Shown here piece after piece: positions 1-11,001 of a stretch of 64,000 nucleotides of DNA; the first letter of the stretch is position 1, and every line of letters begins with the position of its first letter. Under the pieces are notes generated by a model. It made no database searches. It was not told where the DNA came from and saw only the letters and a program-made list of their open reading frames with translations. The position numbers and the translations under genes are program-made. The stretch covers positions 3,472,001-3,536,000 of the forward strand of contig NC_060259.1 of assembly GCF_921293095.1 (NCBI RefSeq), read 5' to 3'. The stretch comes from Ischnura elegans. Its lineage: Eukaryota; Arthropoda; Insecta; Odonata; Coenagrionidae.

Positions 1-1110
1 ATAATGAGGCAGAATGTAGACGCATGCTAGCCGTGATTGTGGCATTTTAGCTAATGACGATGTTTCGAAGGCGGTCCGGGGGGTTGCCAGGGTTTTTTAT
101 GAGTGTACTGACAACGGTCACAATCATCCAAATGAATTCCTTAGCGATGAGTCATAGGAGAAGGGAAATACTGCTAAAATATGCGAAAACACCGAAGAAC
201 ATGCTATTAACAGAAAAAGAAGAATTTTTTCCCCGGTCTTATAGGAAGCCACGTGAAATTTCGAGGGGTTTTCTTGCATAAAAGGTCTTTGTCTACCTAC
301 AGTAAAAATTCCAGCGATCTAACTGTAGGGGAACAATGAATTTTCCCGTATTACTCACATTTAGATTACCAATTCTGTGTTCTCCACATAGCGGTGCATA
401 GGCGCTGTAATAAGGCATAAGTCGTGTGAATTTCGTAGCCGTACCTTATGGGAAAGTGGTTAAAAAAAATCGGTTTTAGGTGTCCTTGTCCTGGAAGCCA
501 TTTTTTATCTCTACTATTTTGTTAAGAAATGTACATTAAAAAATTTGAAGTTTGATTGCGGGTGTGTTAATGGGGCAGGATAATTGAACATGACGCGTAA
601 ATGTAGCCGACACAATTCCCAGTCCGAATAAATAAAAACGATACAACTCGGATGAATGGTACACGAAATATACCACTTATTAAATAATTTTTATTTTTTT
701 GGGGGGGTCCCAGGGGGTTATCGGGGGATTTTTTGTGCTTGTCCCGTATAACGCGGCATCGTTTACCTTCGATAAAAATTTCGGCTCTTTAGCTTTAGCG
801 CAAGCATGGTTTTTCGACGGTGTCACCCGTTTAAATGAAAAATTCTGCGTTCTCCGGGTAGCGGTACGTAGGGTCACGAAAAAGACGTCTTTCACGTTAA
901 TTTGGTGTCCGTACATTGTCGGTAAGTGGCGAAAAAAAATTCGGAAAAATTTAAAATCGTGTGTTGAGGGAATGCAAACTTCACGGCGGATGTGTTGTAA
1001 GTTACCAAACGTTGTAGGAGTCGCAATTTCAATGGAAATACATAATCGTTAATAACTCGAAATTCTTTCGTCCTTTGGATACATGAAGATAGCCGAAAAA
1101 TTGAATAAAA

Positions 1111-1560
1111 AATCTAGTATCTTGCATAAAAGTGAATTTGTCCTACGATTATTGCAAATTGGTGAAAAAAATTCCGAAATTCGGCCCATAAGAAAAGCAT
1201 TGAAAATTTGAAAAAGTTAAAAAAAATACTTTAAATCAAAATATTGCAAAGAAAACGACACTACAAAATCAACCGAAAAATCTTGTATCTCATACGTGAA
1301 GGACTTATTCCTACAACGATTTAAAGTTGGTTTAAAAAAAATCCAAAGATAGGCCCATAAGAAAAGCATTAGAAATTTAAAAAAATTATAAAAAATACTT
1401 TCAATCAAAATACGGCTAAATGGTTCACATCAAAAAATCGGCCAAAAAATCTAGTTTCCGTCAGTGAAATTTCACGTTCCCGTGACGTTTGCAAGTATGC
1501 GAAGAAAGGATAAAGTTTTAGTCCCATAAGGCTCCAATGTTAATTCGGATCGATATATCT
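1111..1560 (+). repeat. Degenerate ~170-bp subrepeats inside the AT block
   Basis: Three diverged subunits begin at AATCTAGTAT (1111), AATCTTGTAT (1279) and AATCTAGTTT (1448), spaced 168-169 bp apart. Each contains a variant of CCCATAAGAAAAGCATT; the third has CCCATAAGGCTCC. The same organisation recurs in every AT block. A second old internal duplication is visible upstream: AATTCTGTGTTCTCC at 371 and AATTCTGCGTTCTCC at 841, each followed by a TAGCGGT-like stretch, 470 bp apart. Confidence 0.7.
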
Positions 1561-1739
1561 CGAAAACCGATCGACTTTTTCCAGTTTTCGGACTTTTCCC
1601 CTCGATGAATATTTTTTCTCCACGACCTGTAAAATTTTCGTCTTCCCAGCACGTCCGGAAGTGGTCGGGAATTTGTATACGTGAATGAGTGAGTGGTCAA
1701 TGAGCTATCTGTCACACATCGGGTTGTATATAATATAGA

Positions 1740-2847
1740 CTCGCCGCGCTGCGCGCGCTCGTTAGGGGGCTACGCCCCCTAAAACCCCCCCGCATCCGGC
1801 TTCGCCGGCTGCCCCCGCCGGACGGCTTCGCCGTCCCGCCCCCGACTCCTCGGAACGGCTTCGCCGTTCCTCGCCCGGGGTCGGCTTCGCCGCCCAGATA
1901 TCGAGGTAGCCCTGTGACGGAGACCCGCTAGTGCCTCGGAGTGGCATCGCCGTTCATCGTGGAAGGGCGGCTTCGCCGCCCAAGGGTTGGCCTAGTCCCC
2001 CCGAGGCGTCGACTCCTGGGAACGGCATCGCCCTTAACGTGATGGGGCGGCTTCGCCGCCCGAGGTTTACTGTGTCCCCCCGAGCCGTCGACTCCTCCTA
2101 ACGGCTTCGCCGTTCCTCGTCTGTGGGCGGCTTCGCCGCCCATGGGTTATCCGAGTCTCCCCGAGGCGTCGACTCCTGGGAACGGCATCGCCGTTCCTTG
2201 TGATGGGGCGGCTTCGCCGCCCGAGGTTTACTGTGTCCCCCCGAGCCGTCGGCTCCTCGGAACGGCTTCGCCGTTCCTCGTGTATGGGCGGCTTCGCCGC
2301 CCAAGGGTTACCGGCGTCCTCCCCCCTTAAGCCTCCTCGTGATGGGGCGGCTTCGCCGCCCAAGGTTTGCATGTGTCCCCCCGGGAAGTCGACTCCTCTT
2401 TACTTTACTCTGTTTCCCCCCGAGCCATCGGCTCCTCGGAACGGCTTCGCCGTTCCTCGCCTGTGGGCGGCTTCGCCGCCCAAGGGTTATCGGGGCCCTC
2501 CCCCCGTAAGCTTCCGCGGGTTGGGGCGGCTTCGCCGCCCAAGGCTTGCCAGTGTCCCCCCGAGACGTCGACTCCTCGGAACGGCTTCGCCGTTCCTCGA
2601 CTGTGGGCGGCTTTGCCGCCCAAGGGGTATCGGCGCCCTCCCCCCTCGTAAGACACCCATTCGGCTGCTCCACGTGTTGGAGCGGATTTGCCGCCCGAGG
2701 GTTCTCGGAGGTTTTCCGCGCCTCTGACTCCTCGGAATGGTTCCGTCGTTCCTGGGGCGGGGGCAGCATCGCCGCCAAGGTTTTCACTCCTCACAGAGCA
2801 ATGCGTACTACCAGCTATCCCTCATCGTTTACAAAGGCTACCGGGGG
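1740..2847. repeat. Long GC-rich palindrome block (copy at 9894-11001)
   Basis: The block opens with CTCGCCGCGCTGCGC and a 9-bp inverted repeat (TTAGGGGGC-TAC-GCCCCCTAA). It then alternates two small palindromes, GGAACGGCTTCGCCGTTCC and GGGCGGCTTCGCCGCCC, spaced a few tens of bases apart. Each could fold into a 6-8-bp stem with a TTC loop. Spacers often contain CGTCGACTCC or AAGGGTTA. The block ends near CTCACAGAGCAATGCG before the next AT block. Six-frame translation gives proline/arginine-rich frames on both strands, as expected of such repeats, so no protein is called. Confidence 0.9.
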
Positions 2848-5498
2848 ATAATGTGGCAGAATGTAGACGCATGCTAGCCGTGATTGTGGCATTTTAGCTT
2901 ATGACGATGTTTTGAAGGTGGTCCGGGGGGTTTCCAGGGTTTTTTTATGAGTGTAGTGACAACGGTCACAATCATCCAAAAAAATTCCTTAGCGATGAGT
3001 CATAGGAGAAGGGAATTACTGGTGAAATATGCGAAAACACCGAAGAACATGCTATTTACAGAAAAAAATTAATTTTTTTCCCCGGTCTTATAGGAAGCCA
3101 CGTGAAATTTCGAGGGGTTTTCTTGCATAAAAGGTCTTTGTTTACCTACAATAAAAATTCCAGCGATCTAGCTTTAGGGGAACAATGAATTTTCCCGTAT
3201 TACTCACATTTATATTACGAATTCTGTGTTCTCCACATAGCGGTGCATAGGCGCTGTAATAAGGCATAACTGGTGTGAATTTAGTAGCCGTACCTAATGG
3301 GGAAGTGGTTTAAAAAAATCGCTTTTAGGTGTCCTTGTCCTGGAAGCCATTTTATACCCCTACTATTTTGTTAAGAAATGTACATTTAAAAATTTGAAGT
3401 TTTATTGCGGGTGTGTAAATGGGGCAGGATAATTGAACATGACGCGTAAATATAGCCGACACAATTCCCAGTCCGAATAAATAAAAACGATACAACTCGG
3501 ATGAATGGTACAAGAAATATACCACTTATTAAATAATTTTTATTTTTTTGGGGGGGTCCCAGGGGGTTATCGGGGGACATTTTGTGCTTGTCCCGTATAA
3601 CGCGGCATCGTTTACCTTCGATAAAAATTTCGGCTCTTTAGCTGTAGTGTTAGCATGGTTTTTCGACGGTGTCACCCGTTTAAATTCAATATTCTGCGTT
3701 CTCCGGGTAGCGGCACGTAGGGGCACCAAAAAGACGTCACTCACGTTAATTTGGTGTCTGTGCGACGTGTGGAAGTGGCGAAAAAAAAATCCGAAAAAGT
3801 TAAAATCGTGTGTTGAGGGAATGCAAACTTCACGGCGGATGTGTTGTAAGTTACCAAACGTTGTAGGAGTCGCAAATTCAATGAAAATACATAATCGTTA
3901 ATTACTCGAAGTTCGATGAACATGTGGATATCAAAGGATAGCCAAAAAATTAAGAAAAAAATCTAGTATCTTGCATTAAATTGAATTGGTCCTACGATTA
4001 TTGCAAATGTGTCAAAAAAATTCCCAAAGTGAGCCCATAAGAAAAGCATTGGAAATTTTAAATTGTTAAAAAAAATACTTTTAAACAAAAAATTGCAAAG
4101 GAGACCACACCAAAAAATCAACCAAAAAATCTAGTGTCTCATACGTTAGGGACTTATTCCTACAACGATTATGAGTTGGTTTTAAAAAAATCCAAAGATA
4201 GGCCCATAAGAAAAGCATTGGAAATTTAAAAAAATTATAAAAAATACTTTCAATCAAAATATGGAAAAATGTTTCGCATCAAAAAATCGCCCAAAAAATC
4301 TAGTTTCCGTCAGTGAAATTTCATGTTCCCGTGACATTTTTAAGTAGGCAAATAATGGAATATGTTTAAGTCCCATAAGGCTCCTATGTTAATTCGGATC
4401 GATATATCTCGAAAACCGATCGACTTTTTCGAGTTTTCGGACTTTTCCCCCCGATGAATATTTTTTCTCCTCCCACGGTGAAAATGTCGTCTTCCCAGGA
4501 CGTCCGGAAGTGGTCGGGAATTTGTATACGTGAATCAGTGAGTGAGCTATCTGTCACACATCGGGTTGTATATAATATAGACTCGCCGCGCTGCGCCCGC
4601 TCGTTAGGGGGCTACGCCCCCTAAAACCCCCCCGCATCCGGCTTCGCCGGCTGCCCCCGCCGGACGGCTTCGCCGTCCACCCCGCGACTACTCGGAACGG
4701 CTTCGCCGTTCCTCGCCAAGGGGTCGTCTTCGCCGCCCATATATTTAGGCGGTGTTAGAGCGGCTTCGCCGCCCAAGGGTTACACGAGTCCCCCAGAGGC
4801 GTGGACTCCTGGGAACGGCATCGCCCTTCCTCGTGGCGGGGCGGCTTCGCCGCCCAAGGTTTACCGGTGTTCCCCCGCGCCTTCGACAACTCGGAACGGC
4901 TGCGCCGTTCCTCGCCCGTGGGCGGCTTCACCGCCCAAGGGTTATCTCGTCGTAATGGGGCGGCTTCGCCTCCCACGGTTTACCTATTTCCCCGAGCCAT
5001 CGCCTCCTCGGAACGGCTGCGCCGTTCCTCGCGTGGGGGCGGCTTCGCCGCCCAAGGGTTATCGGCGCCCTCCCTCGTAAGCTTCCTCGTAATGGGGCGG
5101 GTTCGCCGCCCAGGGTTTACCCGTGTTCCCCCGAGGCGTCGAATCCTGGGAACGGCGTCGCCCTTCCACGTGATGGGGCGGCTTCGCCGCCCAAGGTTTA
5201 CAGTGTCCCCCCGAGCCGTCGACTCCTCGGAACGGCGTCGCCGTTCCTCGTCTGTGGGCGGCTTCGCCGCCCAAGGGTTATCGGCGCCCTCCCCCCTCGT
5301 AAGACACCCATTCGGCTGCTCCACGTGTTGGAGCGGATTTGCCGCCCGAGGGTTCTCGGAGGTTTTCCGCGCCTCTGACTCCTTGGAATGTCTCCGTCGT
5401 TCCTGGGGCGGGGGCAGCTTCGCCGCCAGGGTTTTCACTCCTCACAGAGCAATGCGTACTACCAGATAACCCCCATCATTTACAAAGGCTACCGGGGG
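2848..5498 (+). repeat. Array monomer B (beta AT block + short GC block)
   Basis: The beta-type AT block is 2848-4581 (1734 bp), clearly diverged from alpha by many substitutions and small indels. The short GC block is 4582-5498 (917 bp). It matches monomer E at an offset of 8154. A G-to-C variant in the GTGAATGAGTGAG segment near 4537 is seen here but not in E. Confidence 0.92.
4582..5498. repeat. Short GC-rich palindrome block (copies at 7238, 12736, 15392)
   Basis: This 917-bp variant has the same opening and closing sequence as the long block but a different internal series of palindromes, including loop variants such as GGCTGCGCC and GGCTTCACCGCC. Copies lie at 7238-8154, 12736-13652 and 15392-16308 and are almost identical to one another. 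It occurs downstream of both alpha and beta AT blocks. Confidence 0.9.
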
Positions 5499-8154
5499 AT
5501 AATGAGGCAGAATGTAGACGCATGCTAGCCGTGATTGTGGCATTTTAGCTAATGACGATGTTTCGAAGGCGGTCCGGGGGGTTGCCAGGGTTTTTTATGA
5601 GTGTACTGACAACGGTCACAATCATCCAAATGAATTCCTTAGCGATGAGTCATAGGAGAAGGGAAATACTGCTAAAATATGCGAAAACACCGAAGAACAT
5701 GCTATTAACAGAAAAAGAAGAATTTTTTCCCCGGTCTTATAGGAAGCCACGTGAAATTTCGAGGGGTTTTCTTGCATAAAAGGTCTTTGTCTACCTACAG
5801 TAAAAATTCCAGCGATCTAACTGTAGGGGAACAATGAATTTTCCCGTATTACTCACATTTAGATTACCAATTCTGTGTTCTCCACATAGCGGTGCATAGG
5901 CGCTGTAATAAGGCATAAGTCGTGTGAATTTCGTAGCCGTACCTTATGGGAAAGTGGTTAAAAAAAATCGGTTTTAGGTGTCCTTGTCCTGGAAGCCATT
6001 TTTTATCTCTACTATTTTGTTAAGAAATGTACATTAAAAAATTTGAAGTTTGATTGCGGGTGTGTTAATGGGGCAGGATAATTGAACATGACGCGTAAAT
6101 GTAGCCGACACAATTCCCAGTCCGAATAAATAAAAACGATACAACTCGGATGAATGGTACACGAAATATACCACTTATTAAATAATTTTTATTTTTTTGG
6201 GGGGGTCCCAGGGGGTTATCGGGGGATTTTTTGTGCTTGTCCCGTATAACGCGGCATCGTTTACCTTCGATAAAAATTTCGGCTCTTTAGCTTTAGCGCA
6301 AGCATGGTTTTTCGACGGTGTCACCCGTTTAAATGAAAAATTCTGCGTTCTCCGGGTAGCGGTACGTAGGGTCACGAAAAAGACGTCTTTCACGTTAATT
6401 TGGTGTCCGTACATTGTCGGTAAGTGGCGAAAAAAAATTCGGAAAAATTTAAAATCGTGTGTTGAGGGAATGCAAACTTCACGGCGGATGTGTTGTAAGT
6501 TACCAAACGTTGTAGGAGTCGCAATTTCAATGGAAATACATAATCGTTAATAACTCGAAATTCTTTCGTCCTTTGGATACATGAAGATAGCCGAAAAATT
6601 GAATAAAAAATCTAGTATCTTGCATAAAAGTGAATTTGTCCTACGATTATTGCAAATTGGTGAAAAAAATTCCGAAATTCGGCCCTTAAGAAAAGCATTG
6701 AAAATTTGAAAAAGTTAAAAAAAATACTTTAAATCAAAATATTGCAAAGAAAACGACACTACAAAATCAACCGAAAAATCTTGTATCTCATACGTGAAGG
6801 ACTTATTCCTACAACGATTTAAAGTTGGTTTAAAAAAAATCCAAAGATAGGCCCATAAGAAAAGCATTAGAAATTTAAAAAAATTATAAAAAATACTTTC
6901 AATCAAAATACGGCTAAATGGTTCACATCAAAAAATCGGCCAAAAAATCTAGTTTCCGTCAGTGAAATTTCACGTTCCCGTGACGTTTGCAAGTATGCGA
7001 AGAAAGGATAAAGTTTTAGTCCCATAAGGCTCCAATGTTAATTCGGATCGATATATCTCGAAAACCGATCGACTTTTTCCAGTTTTCGGACTTTTCCCCT
7101 CGATGAATATTTTTTCTCCACGACCTGTAAAATTTTCGTCTTCCCAGCACGTCCGGAAGTGGTCGGGAATTTGTATACGTGAATGAGTGAGTGGTCAATG
7201 AGCTATCTGTCACACATCGGGTTGTATATAATATAGACTCGCCGCGCTGCGCCCGCTCGTTAGGGGGCTACGCCCCCTAAAACCCCCCCGCATCCGGCTT
7301 CGCCGGCTGCCCCCGCCGGACGGCTTCGCCGTCCACCCCGCGACTACTCGGAACGGCTTCGCCGTTCCTCGCCAAGGGGTCGTCTTCGCCGCCCATATAT
7401 TTAGGCGGTGTTAGAGCGGCTTCGCCGCCCAAGGGTTACACGAGTCCCCCAGAGGCGTGGACTCCTGGGAACGGCATCGCCCTTCCTCGTGGCGGGGCGG
7501 CTTCGCCGCCCAAGGTTTACCGGTGTTCCCCCGCGCCTTCGACAACTCGGAACGGCTGCGCCGTTCCTCGCCCGTGGGCGGCTTCACCGCCCAAGGGTTA
7601 TCTCGTCGTAATGGGGCGGCTTCGCCTCCCACGGTTTACCTATTTCCCCGAGCCATCGCCTCCTCGGAACGGCTGCGCCGTTCCTCGCGTGGGGGCGGCT
7701 TCGCCGCCCAAGGGTTATCGGCGCCCTCCCTCGTAAGCTTCCTCGTAATGGGGCGGGTTCGCCGCCCAGGGTTTACCCGTGTTCCCCCGAGGCGTCGAAT
7801 CCTGGGAACGGCGTCGCCCTTCCACGTGATGGGGCGGCTTCGCCGCCCAAGGTTTACTGTGTCCCCCCGAGCCGTCGACTCCTCGGAACGGCTTCGCCGT
7901 TCCTCGTCTGTGGGCGGCTTCGCCGCCCAAGGGTTATCGGCGCCCTCCCCCCTCGTAAGACACCCATTCGGCTGCTCCACGTGTTGGAGCGGATTTGCCG
8001 CCCGAGGGTTCTCGGAGGTTTTCCGCGCCTCTGACTCCTTGGAATGTCTCCGTCGTTCCTGGGGCGGGGGCAGCTTCGCCGCCAGGGTTTTCACTCCTCA
8101 CAGAGCAATGCGTACTACCAGATAACCCCCATCATTTACAAAGGCTACCGGGGG
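5499..8154 (+). repeat. Array monomer C (alpha AT block + short GC block)
   Basis: The alpha AT block is 5499-7237 and is almost identical to that of monomer A at offset 5498. The short GC block is 7238-8154 and is almost identical to that of monomer B. This monomer therefore looks like a recombinant between A-type and B-type units. A private change (CCCTTAAG for CCCATAAG) occurs near 6684. Confidence 0.92.
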
Positions 8155-11001
8155 ATAATGAGGCAGAATGTAGACGCATGCTAGCCGTGATTGTGGCATT
8201 TTAGCTAATGACGATGTTTCGAAGGCGGTCCGGGGGGTTGCCAGGGTTTTTTATGAGTGTACTGACAACGGTCACAATCATCCAAATGAATTCCTTAGCG
8301 ATGAGTCATAGGAGAAGGGAAATACTGCTAAAATATGCGAAAACACCGAAGAACATGCTATTAACAGAAAAAGAAGAATTTTTTCCCCGGTCTTATAGGA
8401 AGCCACGTGAAATTTCGAGGGGTTTTCTTGCATAAAAGGTCTTTGTCTACCTACAGTAAAAATTCCAGCGATCTAACTGTAGGGGAACAATGAATTTTCC
8501 CGTATTACTCACATTTAGATTACCAATTCTGTGTTCTCCACATAGCGGTGCATAGGCGCTGTAATAAGGCATAAGTCGTGTGAATTTCGTAGCCGTACCT
8601 TATGGGAAAGTGGTTAAAAAAAATCGGTTTTAGGTGTCCTTGTCCTGGAAGCCATTTTTTATCTCTACTATTTTGTTAAGAAATGTACATTAAAAAATTT
8701 GAAGTTTGATTGCGTGTGTTTTAATGGGGCAGGATAATTGAACATGACGCGTAAATGTAGCCGACACAATTCCCAGTCCGAATAAATAAAAACGATACAA
8801 CTCGGATGAATGGTACACGAAATATACCACTTATTAAATAATTTTTATTTTTTTGGGGGGGTCCCAGGGGGTTATCGGGGGATTTTTTGTGCTTGTCCCA
8901 TATAACGCGGCATCGTTTACCTTCGATAAAAATTTCGGCTCTTTAGCTTTAGCGCAAGCATGGTTTTTCGACGGTGTCACCCGTTTAAATGAAAAATTCT
9001 GCGTTCTCCGGGTAGCGGTACGTAGGGTCACGAAAAAGACGTCTTTCACGTTAATTTGGTGTCCGTACATTGTCGGTAAGTGGCGAAAAAAAATTCGGAA
9101 AAATTTAAAATCGTGTGTTGAGGGAATGCAAACTTCACGGCGGATGTGTTGTAAGTTACCAAACGTTGTAGGAGTCGCAATTTCAATGGAAATACATAAT
9201 CGTTAATAACTCGAAATTCTTTCGTCCTTTGGATACATGAAGATAGCCGAAAAATTGAATAAAAAATCTAGTATCTTGCATAAAAGTGAATTTGTCCTAC
9301 GATTATTGCAAATTGGTGAAAAAAATTCCGAAATTCGGCCCATAAGAAAAGCATTGAAAATTTGAAAAAGTTAAAAAAAATACTTTAAATCAAAATATTG
9401 CAAAGAAAACGACACTACAAAATCAACCGAAAAATCTTGTATCTCATACGTGAAGGACTTATTCCTACAACGATTTAAAGTTGGTTTAAAAAAAATCCAA
9501 AGATAGGCCCATAAGAAAAGCATTAGAAATTTAAAAAAATTATAAAAAATACTTTCAATCAAAATACGGCTAAATGGTTCACATCAAAAAATCGGCCAAA
9601 AAATCTAGTTTCCGTCAGTGAAATTTCACGTTCCCGTGACGTTTGCAAGTATGCGAAGAAAGGATAAAGTTTTAGTCCCATAAGGCTCCAATGTTAATTC
9701 GGATCGATATATCTCGAAAACCGATCGACTTTTTCCAGTTTTCGGACTTTTCCCCTCGATGAATATTTTTTCTCCACGACCTGTAAAATTTTCGTCTTCC
9801 CAGCACGTCCGGAAGTGGTCGGGAATTTGTATACGTGAATGAGTGAGTGGTCAATGAGCTATCTGTCACACATCGGGTTGTATATAATATAGACTCGCCG
9901 CGCTGCGCGCGCTCGTTAGGGGGCTACGCCCCCTAAAACCCCCCCGCATCCGGCTTCGCCGGCTGCCCCCGCCGGACGGCTTCGCCGTCCCGCCCCCGAC
10001 TCCTCGGAACGGCTTCGCCGTTCCTCGCCCGGGGTCGGCTTCGCCGCCCAGATATCGAGGTAGCCCTGTGACGGAGACCCGCTAGTGCCTCGGAGTGGCA
10101 TCGCCGTTCATCGTGGAAGGGCGGCTTCGCCGCCCAAGGGTTGGCCTAGTCCCCCCGAGGCGTCGACTCCTGGGAACGGCATCGCCCTTAACGTGATGGG
10201 GCGGCTTCGCCGCCCGAGGTTTACTGTGTCCCCCCGAGCCGTCGACTCCTCCTAACGGCTTCGCCGTTCCTCGTCTGTGGGCGGCTTCGCCGCCCATGGG
10301 TTATCCGAGTCTCCCCGAGGCGTCGACTCCTGGGAACGGCATCGCCGTTCCTTGTGATGGGGCGGCTTCGCCGCCCGAGGTTTACTGTGTCCCCCCGAGC
10401 CGTCGGCTCCTCGGAACGGCTTCGCCGTTCCTCGTGTATGGGCGGCTTCGCCGCCCAAGGGTTACCGGCGTCCTCCCCCCTTAAGCCTCCTCGTGATGGG
10501 GCGGCTTCGCCGCCCAAGGTTTGCATGTGTCCCCCCGGGAAGTCGACTCCTCTTTACTTTACTCTGTTTCCCCCCGAGCCATCGGCTCCTCGGAACGGCT
10601 TCGCCGTTCCTCGCCTGTGGGCGGCTTCGCCGCCCAAGGGTTATCGGGGCCCTCCCCCCGTAAGCTTCCTCGTGTTGGGGCGGCTTCGCCGCCCAAGGCT
10701 TGCCAGTGTCCCCCCGAGACGTCGACTCCTCGGAACGGCTTCGCCGTTCCTCGACTGTGGGCGGCTTTGCCGCCCAAGGGGTATCGGCGCCCTCCCCCCT
10801 CGTAAGACACCCATTCGGCTGCTCCACGTGTTGGAGCGGATTTGCCGCCCGAGGGTTCTCGGAGGTTTTCCGCGCCTCTGACTCCTCGGAATGGTTCCGT
10901 CGTTCCTGGGGCGGGGGCAGCATCGCCGCCAAGGTTTTCACTCCTCACAGAGCAATGCGTACTACCAGCTATCCCCCATCGTTTACAAAGGCTACCGGGG
11001 G
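8155..11001 (+). repeat. Array monomer D (copy of A)
   Basis: The alpha AT block is 8155-9893 and the long GC block is 9894-11001. It repeats monomer A exactly 8154 bp downstream with a few substitutions, for example GCGTGTGTTTTAATGG near 8713 where A has GCGGGTGTGTTAATGG, and CCCATATAAC near 8898. Confidence 0.92.

Larger units (their letters stand above)
1..2847 (+). repeat. Array monomer A (alpha AT block + long GC block)
   Basis: The alpha-type AT block is 1-1739 and the long GC block is 1740-2847. It is the first member of the trimeric higher-order repeat and matches monomer D at 8155-11001 over its full length. Visible differences from D include bases near 2515 and 2820. Confidence 0.92.

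Noticed and set aside
54-281. A 75-codon frame at the start of alpha AT blocks
   Set aside because: Beta blocks carry a stop a few codons after the ATG (TTTTGA), so the frame is not conserved within the family.
699-1052. A 117-codon frame kept in all alpha and beta AT blocks
   Set aside because: It opens at a TTG with no early ATG, alpha-beta differences include many amino-acid changes, and an antisense frame is equally open. Length conservation is explained by recent homogenisation.
1740-2847. Bacterial contamination suggested by GC-rich CGGCTTCGCCG hairpins
   Set aside because: The GC blocks are embedded at fixed positions in every monomer of one continuous array with AT-rich blocks, and no bacterial gene is present.
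1762-2851. Many overlapping 60-220-residue open frames on both strands of the GC blocks
   Set aside because: They are Pro/Arg/Ala/Ser-rich translations of the palindromes, present in several frames at once on both strands, with no start context or homology.
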